This document shows, piece after piece, positions 11,920-12,137 of a stretch of 12,137 nt of DNA. Location: positions 1 to 12,137 of the forward strand of contig CALEPU010000242.1 of NCBI GenBank assembly GCA_937913075.1. Direction: 5' to 3'. Position 1 is the first letter of the stretch, and each line of letters begins with the position of its first letter. Made by a program: the position numbers and the translations under genes. This DNA is from an uncultured Clostridia bacterium (GTDB lineage Bacteria; Bacillota; Clostridia; Christensenellales; CAG-138). The notes below the pieces were generated by a model, which made no database searches, was not told where the DNA came from, and saw only the letters and a list, made by a program, of their open reading frames with translations.

Positions 11920-12137
11920 ATGAAGTGTAAAAGGTGCGGGTTTGATAACCCCGATTATCTTGAATATTGTCAGAATTGTACCGCCCCGTTGGAGGGTAGG
12001 AAGGGCGGCGACGCCAATGAGCCCACTTGGGGCTTTGTAAAGGCGCCCAAATGGGCAAAGCCCGATTTTTCGGCGGATACGGTGTCCGATGACGACGGTC
12101 CGGCGGATTACGTCCGTCCCGCAAGAGCGGCAAAAGC
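11920..12137 (+). CDS. Zinc-ribbon protein, N-terminal part (3' end outside window)
   Basis: ATG 11920 is preceded by AAGGAG six nt upstream and by its own promoter. The visible 72 residues open with a zinc ribbon: MKCKRCGFDN, then EYCQNC, giving Cys3, Cys6, Cys17 and Cys20. A low-complexity polar stretch rich in Gly, Lys, Asp and Pro follows. In Clostridia such N-terminal ribbons often precede a membrane segment and an extracellular domain, but none of that is visible here. Function cannot be assigned. The frame is open at the right edge. Confidence 0.82.
   Translation, partial: MKCKRCGFDNPDYLEYCQNCTAPLEGRKGGDANEPTWGFVKAPKWAKPDFSADTVSDDDGPADYVRPARAAK

Overview
The window looks like chromosomal DNA from a moderately GC-rich, spore-forming anaerobic Firmicute of the class Clostridia. 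The pointers are a full forespore sigma factor (SigG), a YaaL/BofA pair, strong GGAGG-type ribosome sites, consensus SigA promoters, a THF riboswitch in front of an ECF folate transporter, and a Pro-Thr-rich lipoprotein. No tRNA, rRNA, insertion sequence, prophage or CRISPR array was seen.

Layout, left to right. (1) The 3' part of dnaJ (+) ends at 626 and is followed by a hairpin that can terminate in both directions. (2) sigG (-) converges on dnaJ and has a SigF/SigG-type promoter upstream. (3) A small Ala/Glu-rich protein gene with a near-perfect SigA promoter overlaps a GNAT acetyltransferase gene (+, 1615-2533). (4) From 9594 down to 2547, eight tightly packed minus-strand genes form one apparent operon: ahcY-like hydrolase, N-acetylmuramoyl-L-alanine amidase, lipoprotein, yaaL-like gene, bofA, mtnA, purine nucleoside phosphorylase, mtaD. 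There is a likely internal promoter before the yaaL-like gene. (5) Divergent from ahcY, a SigA promoter and a THF riboswitch precede a gene (+, 9955-11853) that fuses the folate ECF S-component FolT to folylpolyglutamate/dihydrofolate synthase FolC. (6) A zinc-ribbon protein gene with its own promoter starts at 11920 and runs off the right edge.

How the genes may work together. Four members of the minus operon process the by-products of S-adenosylmethionine use. MtaD deaminates 5'-methylthioadenosine (MTA), S-adenosylhomocysteine (SAH) and probably 5'-deoxyadenosine. A phosphorylase would cleave the resulting 6-oxopurine nucleoside, and MtnA isomerises the released sugar phosphate. The AhcY-like enzyme would release homocysteine. 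Two of these enzymes carry substitutions that fit substrates deaminated first. The phosphorylase keeps the 6-oxopurine-binding Glu/Asn but has Gly in place of the His that binds the 5'-hydroxyl. The hydrolase has Glu/Lys/Pro where human SAH hydrolase has Thr57/Glu59/His353 around the adenine. I infer a 'deaminate-first' SAM-salvage operon working through methylthioinosine and S-inosylhomocysteine. It faces a folate uptake-and-trapping gene across a promoter region that contains a 9-bp inverted repeat.

Gene families are assigned from sequence recognition. The substrate predictions are inference and are labelled as such.
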